A stretch of DNA of 64,000 bases. Origin: Marinicellulosiphila megalodicopiae (GTDB lineage Bacteria; Pseudomonadota; Gammaproteobacteria; Pseudomonadales; Natronospirillaceae). Where the stretch lies: NCBI RefSeq assembly GCF_045862395.1, contig NZ_AP023087.1, forward strand, positions 1,240,001 to 1,304,000, in the 5' to 3' direction. This document shows positions 50,859-59,832 of this stretch, one piece after another. The position numbers and the translations under genes are program-made. A model generated the notes under the pieces. It was given only the letters and a program-made list of their open reading frames with translations, was not told the DNA's origin and searched no databases. Numbering within the stretch: the stretch's first letter is position 1; every line of letters starts with the position of its first letter.

Positions 50859-51548
50859 TTAAAAATCTTCAGTCACTTCAATGAGTTGACCATTTTTAAG
50901 TAAATAGCGCTTGGGCAAACCATTAGCTAAATCACGGTTGTGTGTCACAATAATAAACGTGGCTGGGTGTTGTTGGTTAAGTTGCACGATCAATTCATGG
51001 ACTTGCTGTGTATTGTCATCATCTAAATTTCCTGTAGGTTCATCCATTAAAACCACATCTGGTCTGTTAACCAGGGATCTTGCAATTGCAACACGTTGTC
51101 TTTCTCCGCCAGATAATTCAGACGGTTTATGGTTATAACGATGGGAAAGTCCAACTTGATCCATTAATTTTTTTGCGTATTCAGTTTGATCATTACTTGG
51201 TTTTTTTGAAATGGAAATAGGCATTAAAACATTTTCTAATGCAGAAAACTCGCTTAACAAATGATGGCCTTGAAAAACAAACCCCATGTGTTTATTTCGA
51301 AGGGAGCTGATCTTTGTTTCATTTGTCTTATTATAAGATTGCCCAACTAATAACACTTCCCCTTCAGTAGAAATATCTAAGCCAGCAAGCATGTTTAATA
51401 ATGTTGATTTCCCTGATCCAGAAGCACCCATAATTGCAATAATTTCACCCTCATTAAATGAGGCGTTTATATTATTTAATACAACTTGAGTTTGGCTGCC
51501 AATTTGGTATGACTTGGTTAAATTAACGCATTGTAAATTACACTTCAT
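50859..51548 (-). CDS. lolD: Lipoprotein-releasing ABC transporter ATPase LolD
   Basis: About 229 residues from the ATG at 51548 (MKCNLQCVNLTKSYQIG), which has a GAGG upstream; an ATG 9 codons earlier is less likely. Walker A is GASGSGKSTLLNML, the signature is LSGGERQRVAIARSL and Walker B is VVLMDEPTGNLD. It powers release of lipoproteins from the inner membrane to LolA. Its start overlaps the end of lolC by 11 bases. Confidence 0.92.
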   Translation of the reverse strand: MKCNLQCVNLTKSYQIGSQTQVVLNNINASFNEGEIIAIMGASGSGKSTLLNMLAGLDISTEGEVLLVGQSYNKTNETKISSLRNKHMGFVFQGHHLLSEFSALENVLMPISISKKPSNDQTEYAKKLMDQVGLSHRYNHKPSELSGGERQRVAIARSLVNRPDVVLMDEPTGNLDDDNTQQVHELIVQLNQQHPATFIIVTHNRDLANGLPKRYLLKNGQLIEVTEDF

Positions 51549-52788
51549 AACGTAATGCCTCTGCTGGTGGAACATGTGCTGCTTTTCTTGAAGGTATGAT
51601 TGTCACTAAAAAACTTAACTTTAAGGAGAATAAACAGATTAAAAGAATATCTTCCATTCTTGGGTCTGAAGGAAAAGTTGAAGTGAAATAAACGGTTGGA
51701 TCTAATACCTGGAATCCAAACGCTACTTCCAAAAACCCAATGATTTCAGATAAATAATAGGCACATAAAGTGCCGATTAACGCGCCAGCAAAAGTACCAA
51801 TGACACCAATGAACGTCCCTTGAACTAAAAATATTTTCATAATTTGATTTGGTGTTGTGCCCATGGTTCTTAAAATGGCGATATCACCTTGTTTGTCATT
51901 TACAACCATCATTAAACTGGTCAATATATTAAAAGAAGCCACCGCAATGATGAGTGAAAGTAAAAGGACAATCATTTTTCGTTCCATTTGAATCGAGGCA
52001 TATAAGTTACCATGCATTAATGTCCAGTCATTGACTCTAAAGTTTCGATCAAATAAGTCTCGTACCTCTCTTGCATATTGATTTGCCATAAATAAATCAT
52101 CCGTTTTAATCTGAATGCTCATGGCGCTATTCTTAGGTAAACGTAGCAGACTTGCAGCATCTCTGATGTGTATTAATGCGCCATTTTCATCAATTTCTGA
52201 GCGAACGTTAAAAGTGCCAATTAAAGTAAATCGTTTGTCCATCAGGTCAACGCCGCTAAAATTAATACTGGTTTGTTCGGGTACAATCAATTTAACTTTA
52301 TCGCCAATAAATAACCCTAAACTTGCTGCCATCGACTGGCCAAGAATAATGCCAAAGCGATCATTTTCTAATTTATCTAATAACTCTTGGGAAATGGTTG
52401 ATTCATCAAATCCTGTATTTTCATAAAGATCAGATGGTTGAATGCCTTGAACTACGGCACCACGATTATTTCTATTGGATGCAAGTAATCCTTGAACTTC
52501 GGTAAAGCCGCTTGCGGCGGTGACATGAGGATGAGATTGTGCTTTTTTTGCACTTTCCTGCCAGTTTTCAATAGGAAATTGATCAAATAAAACCGCATGA
52601 GGGACAAAAGAAAGTACTTTGTCTTTTAATTCTTTTTCAAATCCATTCATAACGGATAACACAATAATGAGTGCCGCAACACCCAAAATCATCCCGAGCA
52701 TTGAAAAAATAGTTAAAAAAGATAAAAATCCATCTCGTCGTTTCGCCCGTAAAAAGCGCAATCCAACGTACCAGTGAAAATGATTCAT
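51538..52788 (-). CDS. lolC: Lipoprotein-releasing permease LolC/LolE family
   Basis: The protein has 416 residues. One membrane helix (about 22-46) is followed by a periplasmic domain and then three C-terminal helices (about 275-395). The start YVGLRFLRAKRRDGFLSFLT, the GVAALIIVLSVMNGFEKEL segment and the FtsX-like end are typical. With LolD it extracts lipoproteins from the inner membrane. Only one permease is present, so it may act as a homodimer (LolF-like); lolA is far away at 63279. Confidence 0.9.
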   Translation of the reverse strand: MNHFHWYVGLRFLRAKRRDGFLSFLTIFSMLGMILGVAALIIVLSVMNGFEKELKDKVLSFVPHAVLFDQFPIENWQESAKKAQSHPHVTAASGFTEVQGLLASNRNNRGAVVQGIQPSDLYENTGFDESTISQELLDKLENDRFGIILGQSMAASLGLFIGDKVKLIVPEQTSINFSGVDLMDKRFTLIGTFNVRSEIDENGALIHIRDAASLLRLPKNSAMSIQIKTDDLFMANQYAREVRDLFDRNFRVNDWTLMHGNLYASIQMERKMIVLLLSLIIAVASFNILTSLMMVVNDKQGDIAILRTMGTTPNQIMKIFLVQGTFIGVIGTFAGALIGTLCAYYLSEIIGFLEVAFGFQVLDPTVYFTSTFPSDPRMEDILLICLFSLKLSFLVTIIPSRKAAHVPPAEALRYEV

Positions 52789-52891
52789 AATATTCCTGAA
52801 ATTAATAAAAGTTAGGTATTATCGCCTACACTTAAAAGAAGCACAAAGCTAAATACAGTATTGTTTTAATGGTTTGAATTAAGGGTAAGGT

Positions 52892-53419
52892 ATGGACAAC
52901 GAAAGAAGAGAATATTTCCGTGTAACGACCAATGCATTTGTTGCGGTTGCCCCAATTGATCAAGACCATAATTCGATCCCCGAATATTTTCCTAAAATCA
53001 GTCAGTTTACGCTACACCAGCAATTAGAAGAGATTAACAATGATTGTTTTGAGCAGCTTAATTTATTAAAGGACAAAACTGCTCATAAAATTTTAAATTT
53101 ACAAAATCAAAAAATCGATATTGTATTAAAACTGGTGCAACAAAAAGCAATTGAAAGTGCTAATTTAGTCACTCAGTCAATTGAAATTGGTGAGGGTGGG
53201 ATGTCTTTTGTTTCAAAAGACGTTTATGGATTAAATACTGAATTAGCAATAATGGTGATTTTTACACCCAGTTATCAGGTAGTGTATTGTCAGGGTACTT
53301 TGGTAGATCAATCCTCACAGGATAAATGCCATATCCAATTTGAGAAATTAGCTGAAACACAAAGACAAAAATTGGTTCAACATTTAATGAAAGAGCAAAC
53401 GGCTCAACGTTCTAGTTGA
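52892..53419 (+). CDS. PilZ-like protein with atypical c-di-GMP motif
   Basis: The protein has 175 residues. It starts with ERREYFRVTTNAFVAV, matching the RxxxR part of PilZ domains. A helical insertion of about 85 residues follows. The second PilZ motif, normally (D/N)xSxxG, appears as EIGEGGMSF and lacks the Asp/Asn and Ser. Binding of c-di-GMP is therefore uncertain. A perfect 8-bp hairpin (53401-53408 / 53415-53422) overlaps its stop codon. It is convergent with another PilZ gene 23 bases away. Confidence 0.65.
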   Translation: MDNERREYFRVTTNAFVAVAPIDQDHNSIPEYFPKISQFTLHQQLEEINNDCFEQLNLLKDKTAHKILNLQNQKIDIVLKLVQQKAIESANLVTQSIEIGEGGMSFVSKDVYGLNTELAIMVIFTPSYQVVYCQGTLVDQSSQDKCHIQFEKLAETQRQKLVQHLMKEQTAQRSS

Positions 53420-53441
53420 GCCAATTAAAGTCAATCAATAA

Positions 53442-53753
53442 TTACTGAATAGTATTTTCTATTAATTGCCCATCTTGGTAAGTATCTAGCAATAATAAAC
53501 CACAACCTAATCTATCTTTTCTGACCACTTCAGCAGTCATGACCGGTGGTGTGTAATTTAATCCTTGAAACTGGATTCGTACAATATTTCCAATATTCAA
53601 ATGTGAACTTTGGTCTTCTTCTAAAATGACATAAACGCCATTTTCTGAAAAGTCAAAGGATCGTGCAATAATATCGGGTTGATTGTTACATAAAATTGAA
53701 ATCGGAGCGTTTAAATTGACGCGCTGAAATTGTCTTTGGTTGGTCGGGTTCAT
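53442..53753 (-). CDS. PilZ domain protein
   Basis: The protein has 103 residues, essentially one PilZ domain. The c-di-GMP motifs are RQFQRV (RxxxR) at about 7-12 and DFSENGVYV ((D/N)xSxxG) at about 34-42. It is probably a c-di-GMP receptor controlling motility or surface behaviour; its partner is unknown. The overall length equals minimal PilZ adaptors. Confidence 0.85.
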   Translation of the reverse strand: MNPTNQRQFQRVNLNAPISILCNNQPDIIARSFDFSENGVYVILEEDQSSHLNIGNIVRIQFQGLNYTPPVMTAEVVRKDRLGCGLLLLDTYQDGQLIENTIQ

Positions 53754-53865
53754 ATTTCACTCTTTATTAATTTATGCCGTTAACAAATTTATAAAATAAT
53801 TATTAAATTCGTCACCAATTTAAGTATTCCTTAAGTATAATGACTTTTTTTAAAAGGGTAGTGAA

Positions 53866-54627
53866 ATGTCGGAAGAAATTGTATTTGGTATACATGCGGT
53901 TAAGTCGTTATGTGAAAGTCCTAACCCTAGAGTTCGTGAAATTATCGTGCAAGAAGAGCGGAAAGATCAGCGGGTTAAGGCCCTTTGGGATTTAGCAAAA
54001 GAGAAAAAAATTCGCATTAAACGCGTGAATAAACAAAGCTTTTTTAGATCCATTGATTTACATAAACTTGGGGATTCAACTCACCAAGGTGTGTTAGCGT
54101 TTTGTACGCAAATAGAGCAATTTCAAGAAAGCCAGTTAGATGAAGTACTTGGAAAAGCAGGGAAAGATCCATTGGTGCTTGTATTAGATGGTGTAACGGA
54201 TCCTCATAATTTGGGTGCATGCTTACGAAGCGCGGATGCTGCGGGGGTTGCTTGTGTGATTGTGCCAAAAGATAACTCAGCTCAACTAACGTCAACGGCG
54301 TTAAAAGTAGCTTGTGGTGCAGGCGAAAACATCCCTTTATTTTTTGTAACCAATTTGGCTAGAACTTTAAATGAATTAAAAGAAAAGGGGTTTTGGTTAA
54401 CTGGGACCGCCGGAGAAGCGACAACTTATTTATATGATGCTGATCTTTCTGGATCTCGTATTATTGTGATGGGTGCGGAAGGCGACGGCATGCGTCGATT
54501 AACGAAAGAAACCTGTGATGAGTTAGTAAAATTACCAATGCATGGTTCAGTTAGCTCTTTGAATGTTTCAGTTGCAACGGGCATTTGTTTGTTTGAGGTG
54601 GTTCGACGTAGAATGAAAAAAGCTTAA
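53866..54627 (+). CDS. rlmB: 23S rRNA (guanosine-2'-O-)-methyltransferase RlmB
   Basis: The protein has 253 residues. An N-terminal substrate-binding domain is followed by a SpoU knot with VLDGVTDPHNLGACLRSADA, IIVMGAEGDGMRRL and SLNVSVATGICLFEVVRRR. It methylates G2251 (E. coli numbering) of 23S rRNA. Length and motifs agree with RlmB rather than TrmH. Confidence 0.93.
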   Translation: MSEEIVFGIHAVKSLCESPNPRVREIIVQEERKDQRVKALWDLAKEKKIRIKRVNKQSFFRSIDLHKLGDSTHQGVLAFCTQIEQFQESQLDEVLGKAGKDPLVLVLDGVTDPHNLGACLRSADAAGVACVIVPKDNSAQLTSTALKVACGAGENIPLFFVTNLARTLNELKEKGFWLTGTAGEATTYLYDADLSGSRIIVMGAEGDGMRRLTKETCDELVKLPMHGSVSSLNVSVATGICLFEVVRRRMKKA

Positions 54628-54660
54628 TATTATGTTTGTAGTGCAATCCAATAAATCGAG

Positions 54661-54697
54661 ATTGCCTAAAATTATTCGTATTTAGGCAATTTTAATT
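54661..54697 (+). terminator. Hairpin terminator after rlmB
   Basis: ATTGCCTAAA (54661-54670) pairs with TTTAGGCAAT (54681-54690), followed by a T-rich stretch. It overlaps the last codons of the convergent rseC gene. Confidence 0.65.
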
Positions 54698-55134
54698 AAT
54701 TTTCGACGAAGTTTTGGTTCGAAATTCTCACCAGTATTTATTTGATTATTTAATAAAGTGATAGATGCAAAACCCATAGCTAAGCCAATTAAGCCAATTA
54801 AGCTAACTGCAACATCATGTAAATTTAATAATGATGCCGTTAATGCAAAAAACATCATCATCAATAAAGGCATTAAGTACATTATTAATGCGGCTAATAC
54901 TAAGCTGTTTTCAGGTAAAATTAATTCTACTTCTTCGCCAATGGAAACTGTTTCATCTGAAAAAATAGTGATATTATTTTTTTTAACCTGTTGTTCTTCA
55001 TCGCCAATTTTGGATAATAATGCTTGTCCGCATCCACTTTTTGCTTTGCAAGACTGACATGAAGCACTTCTTACGGTTTGTAAAGTGATTTGATTGTCAA
55101 TTATTGATTCGACCCAAGCATTTTCAACGATCAT
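54682..55134 (-). CDS. rseC: RseC-type SoxR-reducing / sigma-E regulatory protein
   Basis: The protein has 150 residues. Four cysteines in SASCQSCKAKSGCGQ (residues 25-38; one more nearby) and two membrane helices (about 80-105 and 108-128) are typical of RseC. It is thought to aid Fe-S centre reduction and to modulate sigma-E. Its start overlaps the rseB stop by 4 bases. Confidence 0.88.
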   Translation of the reverse strand: MIVENAWVESIIDNQITLQTVRSASCQSCKAKSGCGQALLSKIGDEEQQVKKNNITIFSDETVSIGEEVELILPENSLVLAALIMYLMPLLMMMFFALTASLLNLHDVAVSLIGLIGLAMGFASITLLNNQINTGENFEPKLRRKLIKIA

Positions 55135-56099
55135 GGTGTTATTTCTTCATCAGTAAATTCAACAGATTGTGCTATTTTTTGCAAAGCTTGTATAGGAACT
55201 TCGCCTAATATGGATATTAACTTTTGATCTTTAACCGTTACTAAAATATTTGTAGCGCCCATCGTTTTAATTGATTCTTCAATAACACTTGAATTGTTTG
55301 TTTTATTGGAAATAAACACCGAGAAATTATTTAAACCATCACTGTACGTATAGTTTTCATAATGATCTGATCCAGAATGAATGGTCAAACTATTCACTAA
55401 CACAAAATTGTTCGGACGCCATGTAATTGGTGAAACTAACCCAGGTTGCATCCAGCTATCAGATTGTTTGAGTTTTGAAACAATTGTGCTGTGTTCATGT
55501 GTTTTTTCATAAGTGGGCAGAGTAACAAACTCCCCCTGTTGTTTGATTTCAATATCTATGAAACGATATTCTTCAATGGTTTGATTTTTAGAGTCAACCA
55601 TAGCAATTTTTAGTGGCAATGCGGATGACTCTTCAATCCATATTCGATAACTATGACGCCACTGGTCTGCATTTAATTCTAATACGATTGCTTGATGGCC
55701 GCATATTCGCTCTTTTGGTTGCAAGCTGATTTCATAATTATTGAGCAATTGATCGCTGTTTAAATTGGCAAATATTGAAAAGGGCGAAGGTTTACTTATG
55801 TGAGTTAATTGAGGTTTTAATTGAGATGGTGTCACTTGAATAATCGAAGTTTCATTAGAAATGATTTCAATACCATCTTGGTCTAATTGTAAAATCCGTT
55901 CAACGGATTGATTGTTTTTATATGTGTGTTGTAGGTAATAGGCAAAGAGTTTATCTTCGCCTCTAACAATATACGTGCCTTGATAATCGCGCTCGGTTAT
56001 GGCGTTACCCATGCGATCAAACCACATGGTTGCCATATTGGCTTGTGAGTAAGCGCATACTAATAGTCCAATAATCAAACCAAAAGCTAGTCTACGCAT
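55131..56099 (-). CDS. rseB: Sigma-E regulatory protein RseB (MucB)
   Basis: The protein has 322 residues, with a signal peptide ending near YSQANM (about residue 21). A LolA-like beta domain follows, with WFDRMGNAITERDYQGTYIV, and a smaller C-terminal domain. In the periplasm it binds RseA and senses mislocalised lipoproteins or LPS, delaying RseA cleavage. It lies 5 bases after rseA. Confidence 0.9.
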   Translation of the reverse strand: MRRLAFGLIIGLLVCAYSQANMATMWFDRMGNAITERDYQGTYIVRGEDKLFAYYLQHTYKNNQSVERILQLDQDGIEIISNETSIIQVTPSQLKPQLTHISKPSPFSIFANLNSDQLLNNYEISLQPKERICGHQAIVLELNADQWRHSYRIWIEESSALPLKIAMVDSKNQTIEEYRFIDIEIKQQGEFVTLPTYEKTHEHSTIVSKLKQSDSWMQPGLVSPITWRPNNFVLVNSLTIHSGSDHYENYTYSDGLNNFSVFISNKTNNSSVIEESIKTMGATNILVTVKDQKLISILGEVPIQALQKIAQSVEFTDEEITP

Positions 56100-56104
56100 T
56101 TTAA

Positions 56105-56674
56105 TTACTCAGCCGATTTCCATTTAACTTCAACTTGTGTTGAAGGATCAATTGTCGTACCAAATGAAGTTTGAGAAGAGTGCTGTTGGAAGTGCTCTTT
56201 TAATTGTTGCTGAATGAACAAACCTTCTTTGCCAATTGGTGTGGCAACCGGATTGCCAGTTGCCATCACACTGGTGTTTTGAAGTTGTCCAGTTGGCTCA
56301 ATTTCAAAACTATTAATGCCAAGCACAGTCGCAGCGCAAACACTTGCAGCAATCGTTGCTGAACCAATCCATTTTTTAGAACGAGTGAAAAAAGTGGCAT
56401 TGGCCGGTACTTGTTGTTCAACAATAGGCTTGGCATTAATTTGATGAACAGCAAGCGTGTCAATTTCCCCTTGAGCGTAAAGGGCCTGGTTAACTTGACT
56501 TAAAACATCAAAACTCTGCTCACCTTGACATGAACTATGTCCAGCAGCTACTTGCTTCCACTGAGTGATTTTGTCTGGGTGACTGTCCATCGCTTTTAGA
56601 AGGCGTTGAATGTCAATTGAGCTTGCTTCATCATCTAATAGAGCGGAAAAGCTTTCGTTTATTGGGTCGGTCAT
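56105..56674 (-). CDS. rseA: Anti-sigma-E factor RseA
   Basis: The protein has 189 residues. The N-terminal sigma-binding domain has ESFSALLDDEASSIDIQRLL and a WKQV segment. A membrane helix lies at about 107-123 (IGSATIAASVCAATVLGI), with a periplasmic tail. It holds RpoE at the membrane until regulated proteolysis. It lies 9 bases after rpoE. Confidence 0.9.
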   Translation of the reverse strand: MTDPINESFSALLDDEASSIDIQRLLKAMDSHPDKITQWKQVAAGHSSCQGEQSFDVLSQVNQALYAQGEIDTLAVHQINAKPIVEQQVPANATFFTRSKKWIGSATIAASVCAATVLGINSFEIEPTGQLQNTSVMATGNPVATPIGKEGLFIQQQLKEHFQQHSSQTSFGTTIDPSTQVEVKWKSAE

Positions 56675-56683
56675 TATCGGCTC

Positions 56684-57268
56684 CTATGCAGTTTTACTGC
56701 TTAAATGGTGAATGGATTGGTCAACTGAGGCGCGTGCTCTGAAAATACGCGATCGAACGGTGCCTATCGGTGTTTCCATCGCAACAGCAATTTCTTCATA
56801 ACTTAAACCGTCAAATTCACGTAAAGTTAATGCGGTTTTTAAATCTTCGGGTAATTGCGCAATTGCTTTATACAATTGGTCCTCCAGTTGTTGAGTAGCT
56901 AAAGCATTTTCAGGAGTTAGGCTATCGGCTAATTTTTCAGCGCCTTCATAAGAGTGCGCATCGCTGATATCTACATCCCATTGAGGGACTTTTCTTGAAC
57001 GTGCCATTAAGTAATTTTTAGCGGTGTTAATTGCAATACGGTAAATCCAAGTGTAAAAAGCGCTTTCGCCGCGAAAATTATTCAAGGCTTTGTATGCTTT
57101 AATAAAAGCGTCTTGCACCACGTCTTTGATTTCATCGTGGTCCTTTATATAGCGGCTTACTACGCTGCCTAATTTGTTTTGATATTTAAGAACTAATAGG
57201 TCAAATGCGCGGTTATCACCTTGCTGAACGCGTCGCACTAATAGCAAATCCGGGTTTTCAACAATCAT
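56684..57268 (-). CDS. rpoE: RNA polymerase sigma-E factor
   Basis: The protein has 194 residues. Region 2 (FDLLVLKYQNKLGSVVSRYI, DVVQDAFIKAYKAL, FYTWIYRIAINTAKN) and region 4 (LREFDGLSYEEIAVAME, GTVRSRIFRAR) are complete. It directs the envelope-stress response. It heads the rpoE-rseABC operon and is divergent from nadB, as in many gammaproteobacteria. A sigma-E promoter is seen upstream. Confidence 0.96.
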   Translation of the reverse strand: MIVENPDLLLVRRVQQGDNRAFDLLVLKYQNKLGSVVSRYIKDHDEIKDVVQDAFIKAYKALNNFRGESAFYTWIYRIAINTAKNYLMARSRKVPQWDVDISDAHSYEGAEKLADSLTPENALATQQLEDQLYKAIAQLPEDLKTALTLREFDGLSYEEIAVAMETPIGTVRSRIFRARASVDQSIHHLSSKTA

Positions 57269-57295
57269 GAGATAATCTCGTTTTTAAAAGTAATG

Positions 57296-57323
57296 TTATG
57301 ACTGGGGTCGTCGTTAAAAGTTC
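57296..57323 (-). promoter_or_regulatory. Candidate sigma-E promoter of rpoE (autoregulation)
   Basis: On the reverse strand, GAACTT (57318-57323) is followed, after 16 bases, by TCATAA (57296-57301). This agrees with the sigma-E pattern GAACTT-N16-TCxxA. It lies 28 bases upstream of the rpoE start, consistent with known rpoE autoregulation. Confidence 0.6.
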
Positions 57324-57432
57324 TTTATTTTGATGAAAACTTTTGGATTTACCACTTCTTTTTGTAATAAGTTCTATAAATTCACAGTTAAGTTGCATAA
57401 AATCAGCGTACTTTTATAAAAATGATGATGTT

Positions 57433-58998
57433 ATGGATTTTGATGTTCTTATTATTGGTTCAGGTGCTGCGGGTCTAACGCTTGCCTTAAATCTTGAATC
57501 CACTAAAAAAATTGCGATTGTGTGTAAAGCGCAATTACTGGATGGCTCCTCATCTAAAGCGCAAGGTGGTATTGCTGGCGTATTAGATGAGCTAGACAGT
57601 TTTGATGAACATATTGCTGACACATTAAACGCAGGCGCAGGATTGTGTGATAACCGTGCTGTGAAATTTACCATTCGAAATGGCACTGACGCATTAAATT
57701 GGTTAATCAATCAAGGAGTGCCTTTTAGCTTAGAAGGCAAGCAACTTCATTTAACTAAAGAAGGTGGACATAGTCATCGTCGAATTATTCATGCTGCAGA
57801 TGCGACAGGTTATGCAATTAGCTCAACTTTGATAGATAAAGTCAAAAAACGCCATAATATCACATTACTTGAACATCACAGTGCTGTGGACTTAATTACC
57901 ACGCGTAAATTAGATTTACCTGGCAATCGATGTATTGGTGCTTATTTATATAATATAAAAAAAGAGTCCGTTGTGACCATGCGAGCGCACCATGTTGTAC
58001 TAGCAACAGGTGGTGCAAGTAAAGTGTATCTATATACCTCAAACCCAGATGGTGCCTCTGGTGATGGTATCGCAATGGCTTGGCGAGCTGGATGTCGCGT
58101 AGCTAATATGGAGTTTAATCAATTTCATCCCACTTGTTTATATCACCCAAAAGCCAAAGCCTTTTTAATCACGGAGGCCATTCGAGGTGAAGGTGGGCAT
58201 TTGACATTACCCAATGGTGATCGATTTATGCAACATTACGATGAGCGCAAAGAGTTAGCGCCACGTGATATTGTCGCCCGAGCCATTGATAATGAAATGA
58301 AGCGAAAAGGTTTAGATCACGTATTTTTAGATATTAGTCATAAATCCAGTGAATTTGTCACTTCTCACTTTCCAACTATTTACCAAAAATGTTTGAAATA
58401 TGGCATAGATATGACAAAAGACCCAATCCCAGTAGTGCCTGCTGCCCATTATACTTGCGGTGGAATTATGACCGACTTAAATGGTAAAACAGATATTTCT
58501 GGCTTGTTTGCAATTGGTGAATGTACATATACGGGATTACATGGCGCGAATCGATTAGCAAGTAATTCATTATTAGAGTGCATTGTATTCGGCAGAAGCG
58601 TGGCAAAAACCATTAACAACAGTTTTGATGAACAAGAGTTTGATGATGTACCTTTATGGGATGAGTCATTAGTGACCGATTCAGATGAAAACGTAGTCAT
58701 CTCACATAACTGGGACGAAGTTCGTCGATTTATGTGGGACTATGTCGGTATTGTGAGAACGGATAAACGTTTATTGCGTGCCCAGCATCGAATTAAACTA
58801 TTACAAACTGAAATTCAAGATTTTTATAGTAACTTTAAAATCAGTAATGATTTATTAGAATTGCGAAATCTTGTTCAAGTAGCAGAATTGATGATTGAGT
58901 CAGCTTTAAAGCGAAAAGAAAGTCGAGGATTGCATTTCACTTTGGATTACCCAGAAACCAAAGATGTGGCAAGAATTACTGTTTTAAGGCCAAATTGA
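57433..58998 (+). CDS. nadB: L-aspartate oxidase
   Basis: The protein has 521 residues from ATG 57433 (MDFDVLIIGSGAAGLTLAL); an ATG 30 codons earlier would add an atypical extension. The FAD motif is GSGAAGL; SSSKAQGGIAG and HAADATGYAISS follow, with YTCGGIMTDLNGKTDISGLF and GLHGANRLASNSLLE. It oxidises aspartate to iminoaspartate, the first step of NAD synthesis. It is divergent from rpoE. Confidence 0.95.
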   Translation: MDFDVLIIGSGAAGLTLALNLESTKKIAIVCKAQLLDGSSSKAQGGIAGVLDELDSFDEHIADTLNAGAGLCDNRAVKFTIRNGTDALNWLINQGVPFSLEGKQLHLTKEGGHSHRRIIHAADATGYAISSTLIDKVKKRHNITLLEHHSAVDLITTRKLDLPGNRCIGAYLYNIKKESVVTMRAHHVVLATGGASKVYLYTSNPDGASGDGIAMAWRAGCRVANMEFNQFHPTCLYHPKAKAFLITEAIRGEGGHLTLPNGDRFMQHYDERKELAPRDIVARAIDNEMKRKGLDHVFLDISHKSSEFVTSHFPTIYQKCLKYGIDMTKDPIPVVPAAHYTCGGIMTDLNGKTDISGLFAIGECTYTGLHGANRLASNSLLECIVFGRSVAKTINNSFDEQEFDDVPLWDESLVTDSDENVVISHNWDEVRRFMWDYVGIVRTDKRLLRAQHRIKLLQTEIQDFYSNFKISNDLLELRNLVQVAELMIESALKRKESRGLHFTLDYPETKDVARITVLRPN

Positions 58999-59167
58999 TT
59001 TGTAAAAAATAGCATGTTGAAAGTATTGTATTGTGGTTATAAAACATTTGATTAAATTTGAATTTGTTGCAATTACAGAGTAAAACAAGCTTTGATCAGC
59101 GTTTTTAGTGATTTAAATTCATTATTACCAGGTTGATTGAAAAAGTTAGTTGTTAACTTTTACAGTC

Positions 59168-59195
59168 AAAAGCCGCATTTTTGTGGCTTTTTTTT
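59168..59195 (+). terminator. Terminator in the spacer after nadB
   Basis: AGCCGCA (59171-59177) pairs with TGTGGCT (59182-59188; one G-T pair), followed by eight T. It lies about 170 bases after the nadB stop. The stretch between holds no recognisable gene. Confidence 0.7.
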
Positions 59196-59235
59196 GCGGT
59201 GTAAAATTGAGCAAAGCAGCAGTTAAGGGTAAATA

Positions 59236-59292
59236 ATGGAAATATTTTTGAGTTTTTTCTTTTCAATTCAAAACATAACGAAATATATTTAA
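59236..59292 (+). CDS. Possible 18-residue leader peptide
   Basis: An ATG at 59236 has AAGGG 6 bases upstream and opens MEIFLSFFFSIQNITKYI. It lies in the 340-base region upstream of the SutA-like gene. It could be a small hydrophobic peptide or a chance frame. A TATAAT at 59357-59362 is the only promoter-like site I see near it. Confidence 0.2.
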   Translation: MEIFLSFFFSIQNITKYI

Positions 59293-59529
59293 AATAATAT
59301 GTAAATTTATGTGAACAATTTTTTCCTCTGCCAATAAAACGTTACAGAAATTAACCTATAATCCGTCAAAAACCCTAAAAAAATAGAGAAAAAACGGACA
59401 GTTTTGACCCACATAACTAATCGAACTTAAAACAGTTTTATTAACGTTTTTTATTACATTCAATTTAAAAAAAGTTAACTATCTTTCTTACTATGAATAA
59501 ATTGTTCGATTTTGTAAGGGAAAGTAATT

Positions 59530-59772
59530 ATGACTAAAACAGCAGAAACATCATTAAAATTTAAATACGCAGATACTTCTTTTATTGGCAGTAAAGAAGA
59601 AGAGTCATTAGTAGAACGCACACTTACTTCAAGGACACGTTTACGTGATGAAATGGAGGCAGATATTGAGGCGTTTATTAATGGTGGAGGAGAGATTCAA
59701 TTGGTTGCTAAAAATATGCGCACCGATATTCCTAAAAAACCACAATCCAACTATGGTGCAAGACCCATTTAA
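59530..59772 (+). CDS. SutA-like RNA polymerase-binding regulator
   Basis: The protein has 80 residues. The C-terminal half (DEMEADIEAFINGGGEIQ, and IPKKPQSNYGARPI) closely follows the conserved end of SutA from Pseudomonas, whose tail reads PPKKPDSKYGSRPI. SutA binds RNA polymerase during slow growth and adjusts transcription of rRNA and other genes. The acidic N-terminal region of Pseudomonas SutA is missing here; the start is short and mildly basic. AAGGGAA precedes the ATG. Confidence 0.7.
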   Translation: MTKTAETSLKFKYADTSFIGSKEEESLVERTLTSRTRLRDEMEADIEAFINGGGEIQLVAKNMRTDIPKKPQSNYGARPI

Positions 59773-59784
59773 ACGATCAGATAC

Positions 59785-59815
59785 AAAAAAGGCCGCTAAT
59801 ATAGCGGCCTTTTTT
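59785..59815. terminator. Bidirectional terminator
   Basis: GGCCGCTA (59791-59798) pairs with TAGCGGCC (59802-59809), with six A before and six T after. It serves the SutA-like gene and the convergent infA. Confidence 0.9.
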
Positions 59816-59832
59816 ATGCGTGCTCGTTAAAA

